DNA from: Rhodobacterales bacterium HKCCE3408
GTDB lineage: Bacteria; Pseudomonadota; Alphaproteobacteria; Rhodobacterales; Rhodobacteraceae
Direction of reading: 5' to 3'
NCBI GenBank assembly: GCA_015689705.1
Contig: WVSN01000005.1
Span: 62,001-126,000, forward strand
Length of the DNA: 64,000 bases
The translations under genes and the position numbers were made by a program. Shown in pieces: positions 27,835 through 36,427 of this stretch (the stretch's first letter is position 1; each line of letters begins with the position of its first letter). Under the pieces are notes generated by a model. That model saw nothing but the letters and a program-made list of their open reading frames with translations. It ran no database searches and was not told where the DNA came from.

Positions 27835-28745
27835 AGTTCGAGGGAATCTACACCCCCGTCATCACGCCCCACGCGGCGGACGGCAGCATCGATCGCGAGG
27901 CGTTCGCCGCACAGATCGAATATCTGATCGGCGCCGGGGTCCACGGCCTCATCAACGGCGGATCGACCGGCGAATATTACGCCCAGTCCATGGCCGAGCG
28001 GGTGGAGATGGCCACGTTCGCCAAGGAGATCATCGGCGGCCGGGTGCCGCTGATCGTCGGTACGGTCGCGATCCGGCTGGAGGACTCGGTCACCATGGCT
28101 GAGACGGCGGCCAAGATTGGCGCCGATGCGATCCTGATCGGCAGCCCGCCCTACGCCGTTCCGACGGAACGGGAGAACGCGCTGAACGCGCTCGCCATCG
28201 ACAGGGCCGCGGACCTGCCGATCATGCTCTACAACTACCCGGGCCGGATGGGCGTCAACATGGGCGAGGAGTTCCTCGACCGCGTCGGCCGGTCCCGGAA
28301 CTTCTGCGCCATCAAGGAAAGCTCGGGCGACATCAACCGGGTGCACCTGCTGGCCCGCGACTACCCGCACATCCAGCTGTCCTGCGGGATGGATGACCAG
28401 GCGCTCGAATTTTTCGCCTGGGGTGCGCGTAGTTGGGTCTGCGGCGGCGCGAACTTTCTGCCGGCCGAGCACATTGCGCTCTGGCGCGCCTGCGCCGTCG
28501 ACGGCGACTTCGAGCGCGGGCGTCGGATCATGTCGGCGATGCTGCCGCTGATGGCGGTGCTCGAACAGGGCGGCAAGTTCGTCCAGTGCATCAAGCACGG
28601 CGTCGAAATGGGTGGCCGCCGCGCCGGCCCGCCGCGGCCGCCGCTCCGCCCGCTCAACAAGGACGACAAGCGTGAACTGGAACAGGTGGTCCGGGTGCTG
28701 AAGCGCACGGTGGCCGAGATCGAGGCAGGGACGAAAGCGGCATGA
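27831..28745 (+). CDS. DapA-family Schiff-base lyase/deaminase
   Basis: TIM-barrel enzyme of 304 residues: GGSTGEY (43-49), catalytic Tyr134 in LYNYPGRMG and Schiff-base Lys162 in AIKESSGD. The C-terminus (AGPPRPPLRPLNKDDKRELEQVV) is that of catabolic DapA paralogues rather than lysine-pathway DapA. In an operon with an aldehyde dehydrogenase and a FAD amine oxidase, a fitting known parallel is the hydroxyproline route, where a DapA-family deaminase yields alpha-ketoglutarate semialdehyde for the dehydrogenase. That assignment is inference. Confidence 0.8.
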   Translation: MKFEGIYTPVITPHAADGSIDREAFAAQIEYLIGAGVHGLINGGSTGEYYAQSMAERVEMATFAKEIIGGRVPLIVGTVAIRLEDSVTMAETAAKIGADAILIGSPPYAVPTERENALNALAIDRAADLPIMLYNYPGRMGVNMGEEFLDRVGRSRNFCAIKESSGDINRVHLLARDYPHIQLSCGMDDQALEFFAWGARSWVCGGANFLPAEHIALWRACAVDGDFERGRRIMSAMLPLMAVLEQGGKFVQCIKHGVEMGGRRAGPPRPPLRPLNKDDKRELEQVVRVLKRTVAEIEAGTKAA

Positions 28746-30241
28746 GCGAGCTTCTGACGACGGACGAGTACAAGGCGATCGCGGCGAAGCTCGACCTGCC
28801 CGACCAGGCCTTCATCGACGGCAGCTTCCGGCCGGCGAAATCCGGAAAGACGTTCGACACGGTGAACCCGGCGACCGGCAAGATGCTCGCGAAGGTCGCT
28901 GCGTGCGGACAGGCCGACGTCGATCTGGCCGTGGGGAAGGCGCGCGACGCGTTCGAGGACGGCCGCTGGTCGAAACTGCATCCGGCCGAGCGCAAGGCGG
29001 TGCTGATCCGGCTGGCCAAGCTCATCAAGCGGAACGCGCGCGAACTGGCGGTGATGGAAAGCCTCGACAGCGGCAAGACGATCTTCGATTGCGAGACGGT
29101 CGACCTGCCCGAGACGATCAACTGCCTGATCTGGCACGCGGAAATGATCGACAAGATCTACGATCAGGTCAGCCCGGCCTCGGACGATCACATCGCGATG
29201 GTGGTACGCGAACCCGTCGGCGTCGTCGGCCTCGTCCTGCCGTGGAACTTCCCGCTCCTGATGCTTGCCTGGAAGATCGGCCCGTCGCTGGCCGCCGGCT
29301 GCTCGGTCATCGTGAAGCCGGCGGAAGAGACCTCGCTGACCGCGCTTCGTGTCGCCGAACTGGCCATGGATGCAGGCGTACCCCCGGGCGTCTTCAACGT
29401 CGTGACCGGCACCGGCCCCGAGGTCGGCGAGCCCATCGGGCGGCACATGGATATCGACGCGGTGTCGTTTACCGGCTCGACCGAGACCGGGCGGCTGTTC
29501 CTGAAATACGCGTCGGAGTCGAACCTGAAGGAAGTCACGCTCGAGATGGGCGGCAAGAACCCGGCGGTCGTGCTCGACGATGCGGAAAACCTCGACCGCG
29601 TCGCGGCCCACGTCGTGAACGGCGCGTTCTGGAACATGGGCGAGAACTGCTCGGCCTCGTCTCGACTGATCGTGCAGAAGGGCGTGAAGGACGCGCTATT
29701 GAAGCGGATCGCGGCGCATGTCCGGGAATGGCCGGTGGGCGACCCGCTCGACCCGGTGAACCGGGTCGGCGCGCTCGTGTCGGACACCCACTTCAGAAAG
29801 GTCGCATCCTATCTCGGCAAGGGGCCGAAGATCGTGGTCGGCGGCAAAGCCGAGCACGGTTTCGTCGAGCCCACCGTCCTGGAAATCGAGGATCGCGATG
29901 CGGCACAGTTCCGCGAGGAGATCTTCGGGCCGGTCCTGTCGGTCGTGACGGTCGACGGCTTCGACGAGGCCATCGCGCTGGCGAACGATACACAATACGG
30001 CCTCGCCGCGTCGATCTTCACCGGCAACGTCAAACGCGCGATCCGGGGCGCGCGCGCGATCCGCGCGGGCACGGTCACGGTCAACAGCTTCGGCGAAGGC
30101 GACATCTCGACCCCGTTCGGCGGCTTCAAGGCGTCCGGCTTCGGCGGGCGCGACAACGGCATCCAGGCGCATGACCAGTACACCCAGGTCAAGACGATCT
30201 GGGTCGATCTCGCCGACGACGCGCCAGACGCGGTGGACTGA
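28742..30241 (+). CDS. Aldehyde dehydrogenase family protein
   Basis: NAD(P)-dependent aldehyde dehydrogenase, 499 residues. General-base Glu268 in LEMGGKNP and nucleophile Cys303 in NMGENCSASSR are intact; the cofactor loop is FTGSTETG (243-250) and oxyanion Asn lies in PWNFP. It resembles the PuuC/aminoaldehyde group. ATGA overlap with the DapA-like gene and TGATG overlap with the FAD oxidase gene mean the three enzymes are made together, so the aldehyde substrate is probably produced by one of them. Confidence 0.88.
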   Translation: MSELLTTDEYKAIAAKLDLPDQAFIDGSFRPAKSGKTFDTVNPATGKMLAKVAACGQADVDLAVGKARDAFEDGRWSKLHPAERKAVLIRLAKLIKRNARELAVMESLDSGKTIFDCETVDLPETINCLIWHAEMIDKIYDQVSPASDDHIAMVVREPVGVVGLVLPWNFPLLMLAWKIGPSLAAGCSVIVKPAEETSLTALRVAELAMDAGVPPGVFNVVTGTGPEVGEPIGRHMDIDAVSFTGSTETGRLFLKYASESNLKEVTLEMGGKNPAVVLDDAENLDRVAAHVVNGAFWNMGENCSASSRLIVQKGVKDALLKRIAAHVREWPVGDPLDPVNRVGALVSDTHFRKVASYLGKGPKIVVGGKAEHGFVEPTVLEIEDRDAAQFREEIFGPVLSVVTVDGFDEAIALANDTQYGLAASIFTGNVKRAIRGARAIRAGTVTVNSFGEGDISTPFGGFKASGFGGRDNGIQAHDQYTQVKTIWVDLADDAPDAVD

Positions 30242-31578
30242 TGTCCTTCGTCGCGCGCCGCTTCCCCGTCCATCGCGGCCCGGCGGGATGGAGCGCGATC
30301 CTCGGCCAGCAGGCTGCACCACGCGTCCTGACCGGCGAGATGACGGCCGATTTCGTAGTGGTCGGCGCGGGCTTCGCCGGACTGTCGGCGGCCCGGCGAC
30401 TGATGCAGCTGCAGCCGGGCGCGAAGATCGTGGTGCTGGATGCCGGCCGGATCGCCGAAGGTGCGGCGGGGCGGAATTCCGGTTTCATGATCGACCTGCC
30501 GCACGATCTGACCTCGGACGACTATGCCGGGCCGGGTGACGATCGGACGATGATCCGACTGAACCGGAAGGCCATCGCCTTCGCGCGCGATGCGGTCACC
30601 GATTACGGCATCGACCGGAACTACTTCGACGAATCCGGCAAGGTGAACGGCGCAGCAAGCGAGGCCGCCGACGCCGACAATCGCAGCTACGCCCACCATC
30701 TCGACGGCCTCGGCGAGACTAGCGAGATGCTCGACGCCGAGGCGATGCACGAGATGACCGGCTCGCGCCATTACATCTCGGGCCTCTACACGCCGGGCAC
30801 GGTGACGCTTCAGCCGGCGGGTTACATTCGCGGCATTGCCGGCGGGCTGGCCGCGCGGGGGATCGACATCTTCGAGAACAGCGCCGTGACCCGCTTCGAC
30901 CGGGTGAGTGGCGACTGGCTGGTTCGGACCGCCTCGGGCAGCGTTTCGACCGCCCGCGTGATCCTGACGGTCAACGGCCACCTCGAAAGCTTCGGGATCG
31001 AGCGCGGTCGGCTAATGCAGATCTTCCTCTACGCCGTCATGACGCCCGAGCTCGATGCCGACGCGCTGGAGAAACTCGGCGGGCGGCCGCGATGGGGCAT
31101 CACGCCGTCCGATCCGATGGGCACGACCGTCCGCCGCATCGACCGCGGTCAGGGCGGCAACCGGATCGTCACGCGGACCTGCGCGACGCTGAGAACCGAT
31201 CAGAAGACCTCGATCGCCGAGCTGAACCGCGCCCGCCGCGTGATGCAGCGCAAGTTCGACCAGCGCTTCCCGCAGCTCGCCGGAATGGCGATGGAATATG
31301 CCTGGGCCGGGCATCTCTGCCTGACGCGGAACGGTGTTTCGGTCACGCGGGAACTGGATACCGGCGTGGTCTCGGGCTGCGTGCAGAACGGCCTCGGCAC
31401 CGCGCGCGGCACGCTGACGGGGATCGCCGCGGCGGAGCTGGCCTGCGGCGAGACAAGCGAGATCACCGCGCATTTCACGGCCGAACCGCGCCCGAACCCC
31501 CTGCCCCCGCAGCCCTTCCGCCAGATCGGCGCCAACGCGATCCTGCGCTGGCGCGAATGGAAGGCACGGGACGACTAG
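30241..31578 (+). CDS. FAD-dependent amine/amino acid oxidoreductase (DAO family, PuuB-like)
   Basis: Flavoprotein of 445 residues. A 35-residue N-terminal extension (HRGPAGWSAILGQQ) precedes the FAD fold VVVGAGFAGLSAARRL, as in gamma-glutamylputrescine oxidase-like enzymes; the RIAEGAAGRNSGF segment and C-terminal VSGCVQNGLGTARGTLTG close the FAD site. It should oxidise a primary or secondary amine. Last gene of the gntR-led operon; its TAG lies in a CTAG shared with the convergent mttB-family stop. Confidence 0.83.
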   Translation: MSFVARRFPVHRGPAGWSAILGQQAAPRVLTGEMTADFVVVGAGFAGLSAARRLMQLQPGAKIVVLDAGRIAEGAAGRNSGFMIDLPHDLTSDDYAGPGDDRTMIRLNRKAIAFARDAVTDYGIDRNYFDESGKVNGAASEAADADNRSYAHHLDGLGETSEMLDAEAMHEMTGSRHYISGLYTPGTVTLQPAGYIRGIAGGLAARGIDIFENSAVTRFDRVSGDWLVRTASGSVSTARVILTVNGHLESFGIERGRLMQIFLYAVMTPELDADALEKLGGRPRWGITPSDPMGTTVRRIDRGQGGNRIVTRTCATLRTDQKTSIAELNRARRVMQRKFDQRFPQLAGMAMEYAWAGHLCLTRNGVSVTRELDTGVVSGCVQNGLGTARGTLTGIAAAELACGETSEITAHFTAEPRPNPLPPQPFRQIGANAILRWREWKARDD

Positions 31579-33131
31579 TAGTCCTGGTTCAGGGCGTCGG
31601 CTGCCGGGATCTCGCGTTCGCGCCGGGCGATATAGTCGAGCAGCGCCTCATTCACGCCCTCGTCCAGCCTGGGCTCCTCGTAGGCGTCGAGGAGTGCGCG
31701 GGCATGATCGAGCGCGCGCCTCGTGATCTCTTTCGCGCCTTCCGCCATCCACTGCTCGATCGAGTTGTTGTCGAACAGCTCGGGCATGAAGAACGCGGTC
31801 TGGAAATTGTCCTGCGTATGTGGGTGACCAAGGTAATGGCCGCCCGGGCCGATATCGGCGACAGCGGCCAGCGCCTCGTCGAAATCACCCCATTTCGGGC
31901 CTTCTGCCATGCGGTAGGCCATCGCGCATTGCTCCGCGTCCACGACGAATTTGGCGACCGAGCAATGCATGCCGGCCTCGTTCCATCCGGCCGAATGCCA
32001 GATGTAATTGGCCCCGGCATGAAGCGTCGCCGACAGCGTGGCGGCGCTTTCGTAGCCCGCCTGTGCATCGAAGGTCTTGGCCCCAGCCAGAAGCGACGAG
32101 GTCCGCCACGGCACGCCGTAATGCCTCGCCATCTGGCCGATCATGAAGTTCATCAGGCTGATCTCGGGCGTCCCGGCCATCGGCGCGCCAGACTTCATCG
32201 AGACGGTCGAGAGGTAATGCCCGTAGATCGCGGGGCAGCCGCGCCGGATGACCTGCGTGTAGGCCAGCGCCGACAGAGCCTCTGCGTTCAGTTGCGCGAC
32301 CGAGGCCGGGACGGAAGCCGGCGTGTTCGCACCGCCGAGGACGAACGGCGAGCACAGCACCGGCTGGTTCCGCCGGCAGAACGCCCGCATCGCGCCAAGC
32401 ATCGTCTCGTCCCAGACAAGCGGCGAGTTGCCGTTGCAATTGCCGGTCGTGACCGGGTTTTCCTCGAGGAACGCCTCACCGAACAGGATGGCGCACATCT
32501 CCATCACGTCCTCGGCGTTCTTCGGGCTCGTCGTCATGCCCATGAACATCTTGTCGGAATGCTTCATGGACGAATAGGTGATCCGCAGATGCCGCTGGCT
32601 GATCGGGTGGTCGTAAGGCTCCACAATGTGATGCGCGGTTGAATGCAGCGCCGGCGCCATATGGCTCAGCTTGTGGAACATCGCGAGGTCGGCGAGCGTC
32701 GGGTTGCGGCGCACGTCGTCGAGGTCGCGCAGGTAGGGTGCGCCGGTCATGGGCACGAAGACCGAATGCGCGCCGCCGAGCCGGACGTTGTTCGCCGGGT
32801 TGCGCGCCGAATAGGTGAAATCCGACGGGATCGTCGCGATCAGGTCACGGACCAGGCCTCGGTCGAGATAGACCCGCTCGCCCACCACCTTCGCCCCGGC
32901 CTGCGCCCAGTCCTGCAGAGCGATCCGGTCGCGGAAGACGACGCCGACAGTCTCGAGGATGTGCATGGAGGCCGCGTCGATCCGTTCGACACCTTCCTCG
33001 TCCATGACCTCGGTCACGGGGATGCGCCGGGTGAGGCCGGGCAGCATGGTGAAATCGCGCGTCATGCGGAGCGTCCGCCGGGCCGAACGCCCACCGCTGC
33101 GGGTCCGCTGTCGGGTGATCGTCTCGTCCAT
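31575..33131 (-). CDS. Trimethylamine methyltransferase (MttB) family protein, non-pyrrolysine
   Basis: Corrinoid-dependent methyltransferase superfamily member, 518 residues. Recognised from text such as RNPANNVRLGG, HIVEPYDHPISQRHL, SSMKHSDKMFMGMTTSPKNAEDV and MNFMIGQMARHYGVPWRTSS. The frame has no internal TAG, so it lacks pyrrolysine, like MtgB/MtpB/MtcB-type enzymes that demethylate glycine betaine, proline betaine or carnitine. No corrinoid protein or methyl-THF transferase gene is in the window. ATG 33131 has GGAGGGA upstream. A 10-bp palindrome GCGATATCGC (33193-33202) lies about 60 bases upstream and could be an operator. Confidence 0.87.
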   Translation of the reverse strand: MDETITRQRTRSGGRSARRTLRMTRDFTMLPGLTRRIPVTEVMDEEGVERIDAASMHILETVGVVFRDRIALQDWAQAGAKVVGERVYLDRGLVRDLIATIPSDFTYSARNPANNVRLGGAHSVFVPMTGAPYLRDLDDVRRNPTLADLAMFHKLSHMAPALHSTAHHIVEPYDHPISQRHLRITYSSMKHSDKMFMGMTTSPKNAEDVMEMCAILFGEAFLEENPVTTGNCNGNSPLVWDETMLGAMRAFCRRNQPVLCSPFVLGGANTPASVPASVAQLNAEALSALAYTQVIRRGCPAIYGHYLSTVSMKSGAPMAGTPEISLMNFMIGQMARHYGVPWRTSSLLAGAKTFDAQAGYESAATLSATLHAGANYIWHSAGWNEAGMHCSVAKFVVDAEQCAMAYRMAEGPKWGDFDEALAAVADIGPGGHYLGHPHTQDNFQTAFFMPELFDNNSIEQWMAEGAKEITRRALDHARALLDAYEEPRLDEGVNEALLDYIARREREIPAADALNQDY

Positions 33132-33226
33132 CGCTCGTCCCTCCGTCACAGGACGATCCTGCGCGTTCCGGCCCGAAGGCGCGCGCCGAATTGCGATATC
33201 GCGTTGCAGGAAGCGACGCGGGACCT

Positions 33227-34054
33227 TCAGGCGCTGGCGGAGCCTCCGGCGACGAGGATATCGGTCGGCGGATCGCGGACGAGGTCGGCGGCGAAGGCGC
33301 CGAGCCCAGTGAAGGACAGGCTTCTTGTATGCGCGCCGACGGCGAGAAGGTCGGGCTTCGTCTCGCGCACGCGCCGGTGAAGCACGTCGACGACCGCCCC
33401 ATGCACCAGTTCCACCTCGGGCAGACCCTCGGGCAGGCTCGCAGACCATTCGGCTGCCAGCGCCCGAGTCTCGGCCTCGACGGCATGGGCCATGCCAGAT
33501 GTCTCGCCGCCGGTCAGTCCTTCGAACGGCGCGAGCCAGGCGTGGATCATCTGCATCTCTGCCGCCGGGGCGATCATCTTCGCTGCTTTCACCGCGCGGC
33601 GGCACGCCCGCGAAAAGGCGACCGAGGCGAGGGCGGTTTCGTACGGGCCGTGGACAGGTGAGGTGACGAGAAGAACGGGCTTCAGCGACTCTGAGGCGAG
33701 CCGTTCGACCGTCGTCGGTCGCAACCGGTCCATCAGGCCCCGCGGCCGGTGCCGTCCGGCGACGACGAGGCCGGTTGCCGGATCGTTGGCCAGCGCGATC
33801 AGCCGGTCGAGCGCATCGCCCGTCTCCACCAGGATGTGCGGCGCTGCGCCCTTCGCTTGGGACGCCACATACGCAAGATGCTCCCGCGCCCGCTCTGCCA
33901 TCTGGGCCGCGATATCCTCGGGCAGGTTGTCATCCACGATCGTGACGATCGTGGCCGATGCCCCGAGCATCTCGGCGATCATGATTCCGCGCGCGACGGC
34001 CCGGTCCGACCGGTCCGACAGGTCCGAGGCGATCAGTATGTGTCCGATATCCAT
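33227..34054 (-). CDS. Universal stress protein, two tandem UspA domains
   Basis: Cytosolic protein of 275 residues. The first Usp domain starts IGHILIASDLSDRSDRAVARG and ends GRHRPRGLMDRLRPTTVERLASESLKPVLLV; the ATP-loop pattern G-2x-G-9x-S/T is only partly kept there. The second runs from about 150 to the end (VGAHTRSLSFTGLGAFAADLVRDPPTDILVA). ATG at 34054 follows a better match than the upstream frame. Located upstream of the mttB-family gene on the same strand (95-base gap), it may be co-transcribed with it. Confidence 0.85.
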   Translation of the reverse strand: MDIGHILIASDLSDRSDRAVARGIMIAEMLGASATIVTIVDDNLPEDIAAQMAERAREHLAYVASQAKGAAPHILVETGDALDRLIALANDPATGLVVAGRHRPRGLMDRLRPTTVERLASESLKPVLLVTSPVHGPYETALASVAFSRACRRAVKAAKMIAPAAEMQMIHAWLAPFEGLTGGETSGMAHAVEAETRALAAEWSASLPEGLPEVELVHGAVVDVLHRRVRETKPDLLAVGAHTRSLSFTGLGAFAADLVRDPPTDILVAGGSASA

Positions 34055-34095
34055 GGGCAAATGATATGACAGGCCGCCCCGGCCGGGCAACAATC

Positions 34096-35427
34096 TCAGG
34101 CGTAGCGCTGCACGATCCGATGGATGTTGACCCGCGCCTTCAATCGCGCTGCGATCAGGTAGGTTCCGGCCACCTTGCGCTGAACGAAGATCGCGTCGGT
34201 CGCGGGCACGGTCCAGAAATCGCGCTCCATCCCGATCTCCATCCCCATGTCCCGGAGCCGGACGATCAGATCGCTCGCGCCGAAGTCGAACACCCGGTCG
34301 TGCCGGATCGGCTCCATGCCGAAGTCGAACATCTCGCGCATGATCCGCAGGTGCCGCTCCGGCGCTTCTGCGTGGACTAAGCCGAGTGTCAGCGCCGCCT
34401 CCCGGCCCGCCTCGGGATCTCCGTCTAGGCCAGCCCGCATCAGCCGATGGAAGGCATCGACGACTGGCCCGGCGATATCCCGCACCGCGCCGAAATCGAG
34501 TAGGACGATCCGGCCACTGTCCGGCTCGTAGCGGAAATTGGCGAGGTTCGGGTCAGTCTGCATGGCGCGGAAGGTGAACAGCTCGCGCAGGACGAGGTCG
34601 ATCAGCGTCGCCGCGATCCGGTCGCGGTCCGCCTGCGGCGCGTCAGCGAGGCGCGAGAGCGGCACGCTTTCGATGAAATCCATCGCCAGCACGTTCGGCG
34701 TGGTCAGGTCGGGCTGCGGCCCCGGCACCCGGAAGGCCGGATCGCCGGCCAGCAGGTCGCCGAACCGCGCCAGTTGCTCCGCTTCGCGGGCGTAATCCGT
34801 CTCGTCAATAAGCTGCTCGCGCGCCGCATCCAGCACCGGCTGGAGGTCCAGAGAGCGGGGCACCACGCCCGAATAGCGCAGGATCGCGCCGATGTTGCGG
34901 AGGTCGCTGTCGATGGCGCCGCGCACACCCGGGAACTGCACCTTGATCGCCACGTCCCGGCCGTCCAGCGTGGTCGCCCGGTGCACCTGCCCGATCGAGG
35001 CCGCCGCCATCGGCCGCACGTCGAAGCGGGAGAACCGCTTCATCCAGCCCGGCCCCCATTCGGCATCCAGCACGTCGCGGAGCTGCTTCGGCGGCATCGG
35101 GCTCGCGTCTTCGCGCAGCCGTTCGAGAATGGCGGCGAATTCCGGCGGCAGCACGTCGCCCGCATCCATCGACAGAAGCTGGCCCACCTTCATCGCCGCG
35201 CCGCGCAGATGCGCGAGATCGCGGGCGACGCGTTGGGCATTGGCGGGCGTGAAGAGCAGATCGGCCGGTGTCGGCCGCCGCCCGCGCGCGACCTGGCCGA
35301 GGCCATGGCCGATTGCGCGGCCGGCGATCCCGCCGGCCAGACCGCCGAGTGTCAGAAAACGCGACAGCCTGTCGGCGGGAACCGGGCTGCCGGTCTCCGT
35401 TTCGGGCCGGTCGGGACGCTCTGTCAT
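34096..35427 (-). CDS. ABC1/UbiB (AarF) family atypical kinase
   Basis: Protein of 443 residues of the UbiB/COQ8 kinase-like family. The diagnostic KxGQ motif is in GAAMKVGQLLSMD (about 97-109), the A-rich loop is AAASIGQVHRA, the lysine is in VAIKVQFPG, the catalytic-loop analogue is QTDPNLANFRY and the metal-binding DFG is in VLLDFGAVRD. Such proteins support ubiquinone synthesis or lipid homeostasis through ATPase activity. This one is the shorter soluble AarF-type without an obvious C-terminal membrane anchor. ATG at 35427. Confidence 0.88.
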   Translation of the reverse strand: MTERPDRPETETGSPVPADRLSRFLTLGGLAGGIAGRAIGHGLGQVARGRRPTPADLLFTPANAQRVARDLAHLRGAAMKVGQLLSMDAGDVLPPEFAAILERLREDASPMPPKQLRDVLDAEWGPGWMKRFSRFDVRPMAAASIGQVHRATTLDGRDVAIKVQFPGVRGAIDSDLRNIGAILRYSGVVPRSLDLQPVLDAAREQLIDETDYAREAEQLARFGDLLAGDPAFRVPGPQPDLTTPNVLAMDFIESVPLSRLADAPQADRDRIAATLIDLVLRELFTFRAMQTDPNLANFRYEPDSGRIVLLDFGAVRDIAGPVVDAFHRLMRAGLDGDPEAGREAALTLGLVHAEAPERHLRIMREMFDFGMEPIRHDRVFDFGASDLIVRLRDMGMEIGMERDFWTVPATDAIFVQRKVAGTYLIAARLKARVNIHRIVQRYA

Positions 35428-35458
35428 GCGACGTGAGATAGCACCGCTCAGGCCGCGG

Positions 35459-36427
35459 TCACGCCCCCTCTTCGAGCGGGAAGAAGCACGCCGCCATGTG
35501 CCCGCCATCGGCGAATTCGCCGAGGCCCGGAACCTCCTCGCGGCACCGGGCCTGCGCGCGCGGACACCGGGCGGCGAAAGCGCAGCCGGGCGGCGGGTTC
35601 AGGGGGTCGGGCAGCTCGGTCTCGCGCCCCTCCGGCGCTGTCAGGTCGCGGCCGACGACCGGCGCGCTGTCGGCGAGAAGCTTCGTGTAGGGATGGCGCG
35701 GCGCACGGAACACGTCCTCGGCCCGACCGAGCTCCACGACCGCGCCGAAATAGAGCACGGCGATCCGGTCGCTCACCGCCTCGACCACGGCGAGGTCGTG
35801 CGAGATGAACAGGTAGGTCAGCCCGAGCCGCGCCTTGAGATCGGCCAGCAGGTTCAGCACCTGCGCCTGGACCGAGACATCGAGCGCGGAGACCGGCTCG
35901 TCGAGGATCAGGATGCGTGCCTCTGCGGCGAGCGCCCGGGCGATCCCGATCCGCTGCGCCTGCCCGCCCGAGAACTCGTGCGGGTACCGTTCGAGGAACT
36001 CCTCGCGCAGCGACACGGTCGCGAAGATCTCGGCGATCCGCTCGGCCCGCTGCTTCTGGTCCATGCCGTGCAGCAGCTTCAGCGGCGCTTCCATGATCTG
36101 CCGGATCGTCTTGCGCGGGTTGAGCGAGCTGATCGGGTCCTGGAAGACGTACTGGATGCGCTTGCCGAACACCGCCGGATCGGCGTTGTCGAGCGCGGCG
36201 CCGTCGATTTCGATCGTGCCGGTCGAGGGCGGCAAGAGGCCGACGAGCATTCGCGCCAGCGTGGACTTGCCGCAGCCGGACTCGCCCACGATGCCGAGCG
36301 TCTCGCCCTCCTGGATCTCGAGCGTGAGCGGATGGACGGCGCGGACGCCGGGCTTGTCCTTGCCGAACAGCCCGCCCTTCATCTCGAAAGTCTTCGACAG
36401 GTCGGTGACGCGAAGTGCAGCGGTCAT
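35459..36427 (-). CDS. dppF: Peptide ABC transporter ATP-binding protein (DppF type)
   Basis: ATPase of 322 residues, last gene of the second peptide operon. Walker A GESGCGKST, signature FSGGQAQRI, Walker [13 protein letters not shown] and C-terminal cysteine motif GCAFAARCPRAQARC are present. Start at ATG 36427 ([14 protein letters not shown]) overlaps the fused permease-ATPase stop by ATGA. It supplies the second nucleotide-binding domain that the fusion protein needs. Confidence 0.9.
   Translation of the reverse strand: MTAALRVTDLSKTFEMKGGLFGKDKPGVRAVHPLTLEIQEGETLGIVGESGCGKSTLARMLVGLLPPSTGTIEIDGAALDNADPAVFGKRIQYVFQDPISSLNPRKTIRQIMEAPLKLLHGMDQKQRAERIAEIFATVSLREEFLERYPHEFSGGQAQRIGIARALAAEARILILDEPVSALDVSVQAQVLNLLADLKARLGLTYLFISHDLAVVEAVSDRIAVLYFGAVVELGRAEDVFRAPRHPYTKLLADSAPVVGRDLTAPEGRETELPDPLNPPPGCAFAARCPRAQARCREEVPGLGEFADGGHMAACFFPLEEGA

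Noticed and set aside
31575-31577. TAG at the end of the mttB-family gene as a pyrrolysine codon
   Set aside because: Pyrrolysine in MttB is internal (about residue 330). Here the TAG is at the natural C-terminus, and the rest of the frame has no TAG.
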